58,850 bases of DNA from Blautia sp. (lineage in GTDB: Bacteria > Bacillota > Clostridia > Lachnospirales > Lachnospiraceae): the NCBI GenBank assembly GCA_021772055.1, contig JAETNR010000026.1:1-58850 (forward strand), written 5' to 3'. Positions 39,831-49,343 of this stretch are shown here, piece after piece (the stretch's first letter is position 1; the number at the start of each line of letters is the position of its first letter). The notes beneath the pieces were generated by a model. That model did no database searches. It was not told where the DNA came from and saw only the letters and a list, made by a program, of their open reading frames with translations. The translations under genes and the position numbers were made by a program.

Positions 39831-41384
39831 TTACAGCCAGGTTTCAATACCTGCGCGTTTTCTTTCAATCATTTCATCGATCCGGGCAATATAGCTGCTG
39901 ACATCCTTCACATTTTCTACCCGCTCGATCCTTTTTCCATGGTCAAAGACCAGCTTGGAAGAACCGCCCGAGCCAAGGGCGATAATGGGCTGTTTTTCTT
40001 CCATTATCAGTATATTGTAAATTCCGGCTTTGTCAACCTTTGCATAACCTACATTTTCGAAATTTCCCTTCATATTCTTCTGCCTGTACAGATAATAGGG
40101 ACCCATCTCCATTTCATAGGCTGCTCTCATGGTCATATCCATGATGTCCTGATTATTTTCAAATGTCATTTCCTGATACCGGTCACGGAACATATGAAGC
40201 CGCGCCGCACGCTTCACAGCAAGAGAATGCACGGTCAGGCTGTCCGGTTCCAGTTTCCGCACCTCATTTAACGTATTTTCCACCATGGATCTGTCTTCTC
40301 CCGGAAGGCCTACGATCAGATCCATATTGATATTATCATATCCGCATTCCCTGGCCAGATAGAAGGCATTTTTGGTCTCATCCACGGTATGCCGCCGCCC
40401 GATGATATCCAGAGTCGTCTGATTCATCGTCTGGGGATTGACGGAAATACGGCTCACAGGAAATTCCTTCATCGCCAGAAGTTTTTCTCTGGTAATACTG
40501 TCCGGACGCCCTGCTTCCACAGTAAACTCTTCCAGTCCGTCAAAACCGAAGTTCTCTCCTACAGCATCAAGAAGCCGTCTTAACTGCTCAGGCAAAAGAG
40601 TGGTGGGCGTACCGCCCCCAATATATACGGTATCCAGTTTTCTCCCCTGCATCATGGAGGAAACCGCTTTCATTTCCTTACAAAGCGCATCCAAATAAAG
40701 GTCTGTCTTTGTCTGCCACTGTTTCAGAGGATAGGAGCTGAAAGAGCAGTACAGACAGATGCTTGGGCAAAATGGAATTCCGATATACAGGCTGTATCCC
40801 TTTTCATAATCAATATTTTTTAAGATTTCTCTCTCCCTGTTGGCAATGGTAATCGCCAGTGCTGCTTTCCCCCGGCTGACCAGATAGCGCTCCCTCAATT
40901 CTTTGGCAATCTCCGTATTTTTCATTCCTGACTCGATCATTCCCATGGCAAGCTTGGCAGGGCGTATTCCCGTCAGATTTCCCCAGGGAAGAGTTCTTCC
41001 GGTCATTTTTACCAATACGTGATAAAGAGCGTACTTGACGCTGTCTTTATTTTGTTTACGAAGCTCCATCTCTTCCTGTGTACGTTTAGGACTGCTGTCT
41101 GGAAAGCCCTCTGCATTTTTTTCTTTTTGTTCCTGCAAAGAAACAAGGGCATCCTTAGACTGCCCTTTTATGATCGTGGCCTGGCATACGCCTCTGTGCT
41201 CTTCATTTTTAAATTTAATCTGACAGCCTTCCGCTGTGGGTTCGATCCGGAACACAGTTCCACACTTCTCCTCTTCCTCTTCATAAGAAATGCAGAACTC
41301 TGCTTCCGGGTAAAATGCTTTGATCAGTTCATAAATATCATGTTCAAATTCTCTGTCCAAAAACAGAATCTGGATCTTACACAA
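39831..41384 (-). CDS. hemZ: HemZ-type radical SAM protein (coproporphyrinogen III oxidase-like)
   Basis: The protein has an N-terminal domain of about 160 residues typical of HemZ, then the radical SAM core with FCPSICLYCSFSSYP (the CxxxCxxC cluster and an extra Cys). VYIGGGTPTTL, NINMDLIVGLPGE and the HemN C-terminal region follow. Family members are named as oxygen-independent coproporphyrinogen dehydrogenases, though no other haem genes are near and the true substrate in these anaerobes is uncertain. The start is not certain. I take a TTG at 41384 (AGAGG ten bases upstream, 8-bp overlap with the MBL gene); an ATG at 41405 has a poor site. Confidence 0.85.
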   Translation of the reverse strand: MCKIQILFLDREFEHDIYELIKAFYPEAEFCISYEEEEEKCGTVFRIEPTAEGCQIKFKNEEHRGVCQATIIKGQSKDALVSLQEQKEKNAEGFPDSSPKRTQEEMELRKQNKDSVKYALYHVLVKMTGRTLPWGNLTGIRPAKLAMGMIESGMKNTEIAKELRERYLVSRGKAALAITIANREREILKNIDYEKGYSLYIGIPFCPSICLYCSFSSYPLKQWQTKTDLYLDALCKEMKAVSSMMQGRKLDTVYIGGGTPTTLLPEQLRRLLDAVGENFGFDGLEEFTVEAGRPDSITREKLLAMKEFPVSRISVNPQTMNQTTLDIIGRRHTVDETKNAFYLARECGYDNINMDLIVGLPGEDRSMVENTLNEVRKLEPDSLTVHSLAVKRAARLHMFRDRYQEMTFENNQDIMDMTMRAAYEMEMGPYYLYRQKNMKGNFENVGYAKVDKAGIYNILIMEEKQPIIALGSGGSSKLVFDHGKRIERVENVKDVSSYIARIDEMIERKRAGIETWL

Positions 41385-42006
41385 ATGGATTATACCTCTT
41401 TTCATAACCTATTGTGGTGGACGCATCATGCCCCGGGAATACCTCTGTCTCCTCAGGAAGGGAATCCACCAGTTTATGAAGACTTCGCACAATTTCCACA
41501 GTACTTCCTCCCGGAAAATCCGTTCTTCCCACAGATCCGTAAAAAAGTGTGTCCCCGCTCAGCAGCACTCCTTCCTCCTTTAAGTAATAGCAGCAGCTTC
41601 CCTTCGTATGGCCCGGTGTATGAAGCATCTGAATGGAAAATCCGGCGGCATCAAATACCTCCAGATCTTTCAGAAGAACGTCTGCCTTGATGGAACATCC
41701 GGCTCCGTAATATCCGGTCATATTCATAGAGGGCTCTTTGAGCATCTGCGCCTCACTTTGACAGGCATATACCGGAACATTGTAGCGCGCCTTAACTTCC
41801 TCCACAGCCATAATATGGTCAAAATGTCCGTGGGTCAGAAGAATTCCCACAGGCTTACCGCCCATAGAAGATACCTTCTCTGCAATCTTATCCGCCTCGG
41901 AAGCCGGGTCCACGATCAGCATTTCTCCTGTCTCTTTATTTTTTAAAAAGTAGCAGTTTGTATAAACACTGCCAAGGATACATTTCTGTAATTCTAACTT
42001 AGCCAT
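41377..42006 (-). CDS. metallo-beta-lactamase fold hydrolase, glyoxalase II-like
   Basis: The 209-residue protein has the MBL metal motif THGHFDHIM, HTPGHTKGSCCYYL, the bridging Asp in LLSGDTLFYGSVGRTDFPGG, and the final His in FPGHDASTTIGYEK. It is of the short YcbL-type group that hydrolyses thioesters such as S-lactoylglutathione analogues. Clostridia lack glutathione, so the thiol partner is open. The ATG at 42006 has AAGGAG six bases upstream. It sits between relA and hemZ in a tight cluster. Confidence 0.9.
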   Translation of the reverse strand: MAKLELQKCILGSVYTNCYFLKNKETGEMLIVDPASEADKIAEKVSSMGGKPVGILLTHGHFDHIMAVEEVKARYNVPVYACQSEAQMLKEPSMNMTGYYGAGCSIKADVLLKDLEVFDAAGFSIQMLHTPGHTKGSCCYYLKEEGVLLSGDTLFYGSVGRTDFPGGSTVEIVRSLHKLVDSLPEETEVFPGHDASTTIGYEKRYNPFV

Positions 42007-42018
42007 AGCCACTCCTTT

Positions 42019-44349
42019 TCAGCCCCTGGTTCGCTCTACATCGATGACGCTCTCCACCTGGCGGATTTTTTCAAAAAGGCTCTGCAGTTCTTCTTTGCTC
42101 TGCACTTCAAAGCTCATGGAAACCGTCGCCTTTTCCTGCTTGTTTGTCCTGCTGTTAATACTCCGCACATCAATCTTGCGCTCTGTAAAAATCTTTGACA
42201 GATCTACCATAAGCCCGGTGCGGTTATTGGCATAAACCTGAATTTCCGCCATGTATTTTTCCGCTTTTGCTTCTGCCTGCTGCTGCCACTCTGCTTCGAT
42301 CAGACGGGTTCTGTCTATTTCCGTCATACTCAGCACATTCACACAGTCCGTGCGGTGAATGGTAATTCCTCTTCCCCGTGTCACAAAGCCCACGATCTCG
42401 TCTCCCGGAATCGGACTGCAGCATTTAGAAAAACGGACGGCCACATCATGGATTCCCTTTACCACAATTCCGCTTTTGCTCTTGGCAATGTGAAGCTTCT
42501 CCTGATTCTCATTCACAGCCTCCAGAACCTGTTCATCTGTCAGATTCTTTTTATTTTCTTTCTCGTAGGCTTCCATCAGCTTGTTGAAAACCTGGCCTTC
42601 TTTCAGACCGCCATGACCGATGGCAGCCAGTACGGATTCCCAGTCACGGAAACCGTATTTGCGCATAACTGCTTCCAGATACTGAGGTTTGGTGTAGGTA
42701 CTGATCTTGTAGCCTTTACTCTTGGCATACTGAGTCAGCATATCCTTTCCTTTTAAAATATTATCTTCCTTCAGTTCCTTTTTGAACCACTGGTTGATCT
42801 TATTTTTCGCCTGGGTGCTCTTTACCACCTTCAGCCAGTCACGGCTGGGCCCCTGGGAATTCTGGGAAGTAATGATTTCGATCCTGTCACCGTTTTTAAT
42901 CTGATATTCAATAGGAACCAGCTTTCCGTTGACTCTCGCCCCCACCATTCTGTTTCCCACAGCACTGTGCACACAGTAAGCAAAGTCAATGGGAGTGGAT
43001 CCGTTGGGAAGGGTTTTTACATCACCCTGAGGCGTAAAACAGTACACACTGTCTGCAAACAGATCCAGGTCATTTTTCAGAAGGCTCATAAATTCCCTGT
43101 TATCGGACATATCTTTCTGCCATTCCAGAATCTGTCTGAGCCAGTTCAGCTTCTCCTCTTCGCTCTTGCCTACAGGGGCTTTGCCGTCAGAGGATTCTTT
43201 GTATTTCCAATGGGCAGCAATGCCGTACTCTGCAGTCTTATGCATCTCAAAGGTACGGATCTGAATTTCAAAGGGCTGCCCGTTTGGCCCGATCAGCGTG
43301 GTATGAAGTGACTGATACATGTTTGGCTTTGGCATTGCAATATAATCCTTAAACCTGCCGGGAATGGGAGTATACATTTCGTGGATGACTCCTAACGCCG
43401 CATAGCAGTCCTTCACAGTATCTACCAGGATGCGCACGGCAAATAAGTCATAAATCTGGTCAATGGTCTTATCCTGATTCACCATTTTTTTATAAATACT
43501 GAAGAAATGCTTTACCCGCCCGTCTACCTGGGCACGGATGCCCCCGTCCTCCATATGCTTCTTTACCTGCTGTACAATACTGTTGACAAACTGCTCCCGG
43601 ACGCTTTTCCGAAGCGCCACTTTTTCCACCAGATCATAATAGACATCCGGTTTCAGATATTTCAGGGAAAGATCATCCAATTCAATCTTAATCTTGGAAA
43701 TACCAAGACGCTGGGCAATGGGAGCATAGATATCCATAGTCTCCCTTGCCTTCTCCTGCTGTTTTTCCGGACGCATATATTTCAGGGTGCGCATATTGTG
43801 AAGACGGTCGGCAAGCTTGATCAGAATTACCCGGATGTCCTTGGCCATGGCAAGGAACATTTTCCTTAAATTCTCTGCCTGTACTTCTACTTTATCTGCG
43901 GAATAGGAAAGCTGGCCCAGTTTGGTCACGCCATCCACAAGAAGCGCCACCTCTGATCCGAATTCCTTCTCCACCTCTTCATAGGTCATCCAGGTATCTT
44001 CTACTGCATCATGGAGAAGTCCTGCCACGATTGTTTCTTTGTCCAGTTCCAGATCTGCCAGAATAATGGCTACGCAAAGAGGATGAATGATATACGGCTC
44101 TCCCGATTTTCTCTTCTGATCCTTATGTGCTTCACTGGCAACCTCATACGCCTTCTGAATCATGGAAATATCTGTAGACGGATGATATCTCTTTACCCCG
44201 GCGATCAGTTCTTCGTATAAGATCTCCGGGCTTGTAAAGTCGCTCATTTGCTTTACAGCTGCATCTGCTTTTTTCACGTATTCCAGTTTTGCCTGTTCCA
44301 GTCTCTGCCGGGCCTGATCCTGCTCAGCTTTTTGTTTATTGTCTGCCAT
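42019..44349 (-). CDS. relA: bifunctional (p)ppGpp synthetase/hydrolase
   Basis: The protein makes and degrades the alarmone (p)ppGpp under amino acid starvation. The 776-residue product has the HD hydrolase domain (VAGLLHDAVEDTWM), the synthetase domain (FAVRILVDTVKDCYAALG, IQIRTFEMHKTAEYGIAAHW), a TGS domain near residue 435 (VYCFTPQGDVKTLPNGSTPIDFAY), and a C-terminal ACT domain. The intact HD motif indicates hydrolase activity. It follows apt by 67 bp, the usual order in Firmicutes. An N-terminal Gln/Lys-rich stretch of about 40 residues precedes the HD domain. Confidence 0.96.
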   Translation of the reverse strand: MADNKQKAEQDQARQRLEQAKLEYVKKADAAVKQMSDFTSPEILYEELIAGVKRYHPSTDISMIQKAYEVASEAHKDQKRKSGEPYIIHPLCVAIILADLELDKETIVAGLLHDAVEDTWMTYEEVEKEFGSEVALLVDGVTKLGQLSYSADKVEVQAENLRKMFLAMAKDIRVILIKLADRLHNMRTLKYMRPEKQQEKARETMDIYAPIAQRLGISKIKIELDDLSLKYLKPDVYYDLVEKVALRKSVREQFVNSIVQQVKKHMEDGGIRAQVDGRVKHFFSIYKKMVNQDKTIDQIYDLFAVRILVDTVKDCYAALGVIHEMYTPIPGRFKDYIAMPKPNMYQSLHTTLIGPNGQPFEIQIRTFEMHKTAEYGIAAHWKYKESSDGKAPVGKSEEEKLNWLRQILEWQKDMSDNREFMSLLKNDLDLFADSVYCFTPQGDVKTLPNGSTPIDFAYCVHSAVGNRMVGARVNGKLVPIEYQIKNGDRIEIITSQNSQGPSRDWLKVVKSTQAKNKINQWFKKELKEDNILKGKDMLTQYAKSKGYKISTYTKPQYLEAVMRKYGFRDWESVLAAIGHGGLKEGQVFNKLMEAYEKENKKNLTDEQVLEAVNENQEKLHIAKSKSGIVVKGIHDVAVRFSKCCSPIPGDEIVGFVTRGRGITIHRTDCVNVLSMTEIDRTRLIEAEWQQQAEAKAEKYMAEIQVYANNRTGLMVDLSKIFTERKIDVRSINSRTNKQEKATVSMSFEVQSKEELQSLFEKIRQVESVIDVERTRG

Positions 44350-44416
44350 ACTCTCTTACCTGCCTGTTACAATTTTGTCATTACAGTTCCCCCCATATTC
44401 CATCTGCAGCAGGGCT

Positions 44417-44941
44417 CTATTTGCCCTCATAGCAGATTACAGATGCCACATCGTAACCTGCAAGCCTCTCACGGCCTTTCAGTCCTGCCAGTTCCATAAG
44501 AAATACGATCTTTACAACCTCTCCGCCCAGTTCTTCTACCATCTTCGCTGCCGCTTCAATGGTGCCTCCTGTAGCGATCAGGTCATCAATGATGGCAACC
44601 TTCTGGCCCGGCCGGATGGAATCTTTATGCATCTCAATGGTTGCAGTGCCATATTCCAGATCATAGGTCCTGGAAATGGTATCACAGGGGAGCTTTCCTT
44701 TCTTACGTACAAGAACAAATGGTTTATGAAGATTATAGGCAATGGGCATACCAAAGATAAAACCTCTGGACTCTGTTCCAATGATCACATCAACGTCTAC
44801 ATCTTTCAAAAAAGCCTGCATGGAGTCAATTGCAAGTTTCAGACCATCCGCATCCTGCAAAATACTTGTCACATCACGGAAAATAATACCCGGTTCCGGA
44901 AAATCCGGAATACTTCTCACATATTCTTCAATTTTTTTCAT
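44417..44941 (-). CDS. apt: adenine phosphoribosyltransferase
   Basis: The enzyme salvages adenine to AMP with PRPP. The 174-residue product has the flexible-loop region, VDVIIGTESRGFIFG, and the PRPP site KVAIIDDLIATGGTIEAA. The ATG at 44941 is chosen because AGGAAG lies just upstream and homology (MKKIEEYVRSIPDFPEPGI) starts there, though the frame opens to 45052. It is the first gene of the apt-relA-MBL-hemZ block with its own promoter. Confidence 0.96.
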   Translation of the reverse strand: MKKIEEYVRSIPDFPEPGIIFRDVTSILQDADGLKLAIDSMQAFLKDVDVDVIIGTESRGFIFGMPIAYNLHKPFVLVRKKGKLPCDTISRTYDLEYGTATIEMHKDSIRPGQKVAIIDDLIATGGTIEAAAKMVEELGGEVVKIVFLMELAGLKGRERLAGYDVASVICYEGK

Positions 44942-44990
44942 TTGCTTCCTACACTCCTTACACTGTTCTTTTGGAAAAATATTCGTTATA

Positions 44991-45019
44991 AGTATAGCAC
45001 CTTTTTTTTTCAGAATCAA
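44991..45019 (-). promoter_or_regulatory. apt promoter
   Basis: TTGATT (45014-45019) and TATACT (44991-44996) on the minus strand have a 17-bp spacer and an extended TGC before the -10. Confidence 0.75.
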
Positions 45020-45063
45020 TGAAAACCGACATCCCTCGTGGAAATCCGGCATTTTTAGGGTTG

Positions 45064-45096
45064 CATTTCACGGGGTAGGGAAGGATCTGCGGGGCG
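45064..45096 (+). repeat. copy of the dispersed CATTTCAC-G-rich motif
   Basis: CATTTCACGGGG followed by TAGGGAAGG and a short CTGCGGGG block. It lies 9 bp past the recJ stop codon. Related copies are at 14304, 14550, 51094 and 58246. Confidence 0.6.
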
Positions 45097-45104
45097 TTTT
45101 CTTC

Positions 45105-46817
45105 TCAGCAGTAGTTTCGAATCACCGCCTGAATCGTCTCACGGCCCTGGTAGGAATTGATATCCGGATAGTAGGTCACGGAAATCATTTCTCTTTTTTC
45201 TGCAAAAGCCTGAAATTCCTCCGCTTCTCCAAAGTAAATAGCTTCACTGACATTCCCCTGCGCATCCGCCAGCTGCATTTTGGCTACATTACGATTCTTA
45301 CCCAAAATCCGCAGGCTTAAAACACGAAGTCCCTTCTGTGCAAATAAAGGCTTTGTATTCCCCTTTCCAAAAGGCTCCAGAAGGGAAATCTGCTTGATCA
45401 GTTCTTTATTCACATAGGACAGAGGCATGGGAACGTCAATGACAATCTTCGGGGTCAGTTCCTCCTCTGTAAGAGTACAGTTATCATTCAGGCGTTTTCG
45501 GAAAAGCTCCACATTTTCTTCTTTTAGAGAAAGTCCGGCAGCCATGGGGTGTCCCCCGAATCTTTCCAAAAGATCCCCGCATTTCACCAGTTCTTCATAC
45601 ATAGAATAGGGCTCTATAGAACGTCCGCTTCCCTTGACTCCATTCTCACTTCTTGTCAAAATGAACGCTGGCTTATTGTACTTTTCCCGGATCCTGCCTG
45701 CAATAATTCCGGCAAGACTTTCGTGGCAGTCCGGAAGATAAACAACCAGCACCCGATCCCGGCTGATCCCGGTCGTCTCTACCAGTTCCACTGCCTGGTC
45801 TTTTCCCTTTTCTGTAAGGGCTTTACGGCTCTGGTTCAAAGCAGTCAGGTCTCCTGCCAGAGCTGAAGCCCTGCTGCTGTCTTCCGCCTGAAACAGAGCA
45901 AGGGAACGGGCTGCCGTATCCAGCCGTCCGCTGGCATTGATACAGGGTCCCAGCACAAATCCCACATGGTATGCAGAGATCCTTCCGCCCTCCAGGCCAT
46001 TTGCCTGGATCAGGGCACGAAGCCCGTAATTTCGGGTTTGGGAAAGACGCTTCAGACCTTCTTTTACAAGGATCCTGTTTTCTCCCTGAAGTTCCATCAC
46101 ATCCCCAACCGTCGCTATGGCTGCAAATTCCAGGAACTCCATGATCTCCCTTTTCTCCAGATCTGCTTTTTCATACAAAGCCCAGATAAGCTTCCAGGCA
46201 ACTACCGCACCGCAGATATTTTTGGAAGGATAAGGGCAATCCGTCTGTTTGGGATTGATTACCGCATCTGCACAGGGAACTTTGAATCGTCTGCCCTCTT
46301 TTGTGTCTTCATATGGAATTTCATGATGATCTGTAACGACCACCGTCATTCCAAGCTCTTTTGCAAGGGCAATCTCTTCCATGGCAGAAATACCATTGTC
46401 ACAGGTTACAATGGTGTCAATTCCGTCCTCTTTTGCCTTCAGGATCAGTTCTCTGTGCATTCCGTAGCCGTCTGTGATCCGGTCCGGAATGTAGGTATCT
46501 GCATAAGCCCCCAGTCTTTTCATTCCTTCGATCAGAATATAAGTTGAGCTGACTCCGTCAATATCATAGTCCCCTATGATTCTTATTTTTTTCTTTTCCT
46601 GAATCTTTCCGGAGAGTATCTTCACCGCTTTTTCCATATCCTTAAAAAGCCACGGAGACGGCAGTTCCTCCAGATTTCCGTAAAGATAAGTGCGTATGTT
46701 TTCCATTCCCTCCACATCCCGGTTCCGAATCAGGCGGGCTATCACAGGATCAATTCCAAAGGTATTCCCGATCTGCTGAAAATCCGCCCGTTTCGCGGTT
46801 ACTACCCATTTTTCCAT
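45105..46817 (-). CDS. recJ: single-stranded-DNA-specific exonuclease RecJ
   Basis: RecJ degrades single-stranded DNA 5' to 3' in recombination and repair. The 570-residue protein has the DHH-family motifs IGDYDIDGVSSTYI (metal Asp residues), TCDNG, VVTDHHE, and the DHHA1 region with GGHPMAAGLSL. The C-terminal OB domain is present. It starts after the secDF hairpin, with AGAGGA upstream of ATG 46817. Its position between secDF and apt is the conserved Clostridia order. Confidence 0.95.
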   Translation of the reverse strand: MEKWVVTAKRADFQQIGNTFGIDPVIARLIRNRDVEGMENIRTYLYGNLEELPSPWLFKDMEKAVKILSGKIQEKKKIRIIGDYDIDGVSSTYILIEGMKRLGAYADTYIPDRITDGYGMHRELILKAKEDGIDTIVTCDNGISAMEEIALAKELGMTVVVTDHHEIPYEDTKEGRRFKVPCADAVINPKQTDCPYPSKNICGAVVAWKLIWALYEKADLEKREIMEFLEFAAIATVGDVMELQGENRILVKEGLKRLSQTRNYGLRALIQANGLEGGRISAYHVGFVLGPCINASGRLDTAARSLALFQAEDSSRASALAGDLTALNQSRKALTEKGKDQAVELVETTGISRDRVLVVYLPDCHESLAGIIAGRIREKYNKPAFILTRSENGVKGSGRSIEPYSMYEELVKCGDLLERFGGHPMAAGLSLKEENVELFRKRLNDNCTLTEEELTPKIVIDVPMPLSYVNKELIKQISLLEPFGKGNTKPLFAQKGLRVLSLRILGKNRNVAKMQLADAQGNVSEAIYFGEAEEFQAFAEKREMISVTYYPDINSYQGRETIQAVIRNYC

Positions 46818-46847
46818 GTTATCTGTTTCCTCTCATTTATGAAAACA

Positions 46848-46878
46848 TCCCGAGACAGGTTGTTTTCCTGCCCCGGGA
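46848..46878 (-). terminator. hairpin between secDF and recJ
   Basis: A 12-bp stem with one mismatch (46848-46859 with 46867-46878) and a seven-base loop lies 16 bp past the secDF stop. It is followed on the minus strand by TGTTTTC. The weak T tract suggests partial termination, leaving some readthrough into recJ. Confidence 0.6.
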
Positions 46879-46893
46879 CATCGCTCTTTATTC

Positions 46894-49302
46894 TTACTGT
46901 TCGGATTTATTGTCTTTTTCCGCTTCCTGCGCTGCCAGACGTTCTGCAACTCTCTTGCGGTTTTTCTTCTTTGGTTGGTTGGGATCCCGCTTCACTGTTT
47001 CGGACGAAACGGATTTCTTTACCTGCTTTTTCGGTGCTGCCGCTTTTGCGGTTGATGCTGCAATTGCTGCCGCAGGCTTCACGCCGCCAGGGAATTTCTT
47101 CTTAAATACTAGCCACAGTGCTCCTGTAACGCATATGGAAGAATAGGCACCGCAGATAATACCAACCATCAGAGGTGCTGCAAACTCACGAATGGAAGAT
47201 ACTCCCATGATGAAAAGAATCGCAACCATGATGAATGTGGTAACGGAAGTGTAAATACTTCTCGTAAGCGTTTCCGTGACACTGTTATTTACAATTTCCT
47301 CCAGATTTTCGGTGCGTCCGTGGAGGTTCTCGCGGATACGGTCAAAAATGACGATTGTTGCATTAATGGAATAACCTACAATTGTCAGCATACATGCAAT
47401 AAAGGTATTTCCCACAGACACTCTTGCAACTGCGTAGAAGGTAAGTACCACCAGTACGTCATGAAGAAGAGCCATTACTGCACTGCCTGCAAAACGGATG
47501 TCCTTGAAACGGAACCAGATGTAAAGAAGCATAAAGATCGTTGCAACGATAACAGCTACCACTGCATCTTTTCTCATTTCAGAACTTACTGTAGCAGAAA
47601 TACTCTCTGCGGAGATCAGGCTCTCATCTACACCGAATTCATCCACCAGGGCCTGATTCAAAGCCTGACGTTCATCCAGAGAAAGAGAACGTGTCTTAAT
47701 CATTACCTGATTGGTTCCTACTACCTTGGTAGGCTGCACATTTTTATCTCCTGTAACACTTTCTACAAGAGGAGTAACCTCTGAGTCGATCCGTTTGATA
47801 TCCATCTCTTCATTAAAGGTTACGTTCGTTGTAGTACCGCCGGAAAACTCCAGGCTGTAATTCAAAGCTGTACCCTCGCCTCTGCCGTTGATCATCATAG
47901 CAACCGGTCCGCATACAATGAGGACAACGGAAATAATAAAGAATACTTTCCGTTTTCCTACAAAATCAACCGCTTTTCTTTCTGCGGCTTTTCCGTAATA
48001 CTTCTCATCACGGACACCTACTGCATATAATGCGTTTACTAAAAGTCTGGATACTACCAGTGAAGTAAACATGGAAATGATGATACCCATAGCCAGGGTG
48101 TAGGCAAAGCCCTTAACTGTACCGGATCCAAGCCACATCAGCACAAGTGCTGCAATCAGTGTGGTAATATTTCCGTCAAAAATTGCAGAAAATGCTTTCT
48201 TGAAACCACTCTTGATAGAGTTTCTCACAGACAGTCCTGCTGAAATTTCTTCCCGAATACGTGCATAAATAATAACATTGGCATCCACGGCCATACCGAT
48301 ACCCAGAATAATACCTGCAATACCCGGAAGCGTCAGGGTAATGTCAAAGGCATTTAAGGCTAACAGCATGATCGCTGTGTAAAGGATCAGGGCAACGCCT
48401 GCTGCCAGGCCCGGAATACGGTATACCAGAAGCATAAACAGGATGACGATCACAAGACCGATTGCTCCTGCTTTTACACTGGTTGCGATTGCTTCTTCAC
48501 CAAGCTGTGCAGCTACCACGCTGGAACGAAGTTCCTCCAGCTCAAGACTCAGGGAACCGATCCGGATGTAGGAAGCCAGATTCTGTGCTTCTTCCACACT
48601 GGACATTCCGTCGATCTGAGCCTTACCTCCTGTAATCGCAGATTTTACATTCGGTGCACTCTTAATCTCATTATCATAGACGATTGCAATGGGCTTTCCG
48701 ACATTTGCCTCTGTTACTTCAGCAAATTTTTTCGCACCTTCATCTGTAAGAGTCAGGCTGACTGCGTATTCTTTCGCCTTTGTTGTCTGAACCTGGTATG
48801 CGCCGCCTATTGCATCTGCCACATCTGTTCCTTCCAGAACAACAGAACCAGACTCAATGATTTCCTCCAGGCTTCTGCTGAATACATATCCGCTTTCGCT
48901 TTCTCCATAGGTGAAGTTCTGGTTTCCATCTTCATCTGTCTGCACGATAAAATAGAGGGAACCCGGCTGTCCCAGTTCCTCCAGGATTGCATTGGCATCA
49001 GTCACACCGGGGATTTCTACGTTAATACGGCTGTCCCCTTCCTGGTATACCTGTGCTTCTGTACTGTACTGTTCCACACGCTTCTGAAGCTTGTAGATGG
49101 TATCCTTCAGTGCCTCGCTGCTTGGGTTGCTTTCTTTTGTCTGATAAGTAATGCTGACACCACCGGACAGATCAAGTCCTGTATGAATGTTCTTTGCAGA
49201 ACCTGTGCCTGTAGGACCAAAGCCGATCGCTGCTGTATAGCACAGAAACACTGTAAGAACCACGGTGAGAAGCAAAACTATGACTCCTCTGTTTTTCTTC
49301 AT
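46894..49302 (-). CDS. secDF: fused protein translocase subunits SecD and SecF
   Basis: SecDF uses the proton or sodium gradient to pull secreted proteins through SecYEG. The 802-residue protein is a natural fusion. The SecD half has GLDLSGGVSI and the membrane motif IILGIGMAVDANVIIYARI. The SecF half has the YSLEFSGGTTT start and VGYSINATIVIFDRIREN. About 12 membrane segments are seen. The C-terminal 60 residues are Lys/Ala-rich (KKQVKKS to AAQEAEKDNKSEQ). It lies between the SCIFF maturase gene and recJ, as in most Lachnospiraceae. Confidence 0.96.
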   Translation of the reverse strand: MKKNRGVIVLLLTVVLTVFLCYTAAIGFGPTGTGSAKNIHTGLDLSGGVSITYQTKESNPSSEALKDTIYKLQKRVEQYSTEAQVYQEGDSRINVEIPGVTDANAILEELGQPGSLYFIVQTDEDGNQNFTYGESESGYVFSRSLEEIIESGSVVLEGTDVADAIGGAYQVQTTKAKEYAVSLTLTDEGAKKFAEVTEANVGKPIAIVYDNEIKSAPNVKSAITGGKAQIDGMSSVEEAQNLASYIRIGSLSLELEELRSSVVAAQLGEEAIATSVKAGAIGLVIVILFMLLVYRIPGLAAGVALILYTAIMLLALNAFDITLTLPGIAGIILGIGMAVDANVIIYARIREEISAGLSVRNSIKSGFKKAFSAIFDGNITTLIAALVLMWLGSGTVKGFAYTLAMGIIISMFTSLVVSRLLVNALYAVGVRDEKYYGKAAERKAVDFVGKRKVFFIISVVLIVCGPVAMMINGRGEGTALNYSLEFSGGTTTNVTFNEEMDIKRIDSEVTPLVESVTGDKNVQPTKVVGTNQVMIKTRSLSLDERQALNQALVDEFGVDESLISAESISATVSSEMRKDAVVAVIVATIFMLLYIWFRFKDIRFAGSAVMALLHDVLVVLTFYAVARVSVGNTFIACMLTIVGYSINATIVIFDRIRENLHGRTENLEEIVNNSVTETLTRSIYTSVTTFIMVAILFIMGVSSIREFAAPLMVGIICGAYSSICVTGALWLVFKKKFPGGVKPAAAIAASTAKAAAPKKQVKKSVSSETVKRDPNQPKKKNRKRVAERLAAQEAEKDNKSEQ

Positions 49303-49343
49303 TTTCTTTTCCCTTCTTAAGCATACTGCTTATAATTTATTTC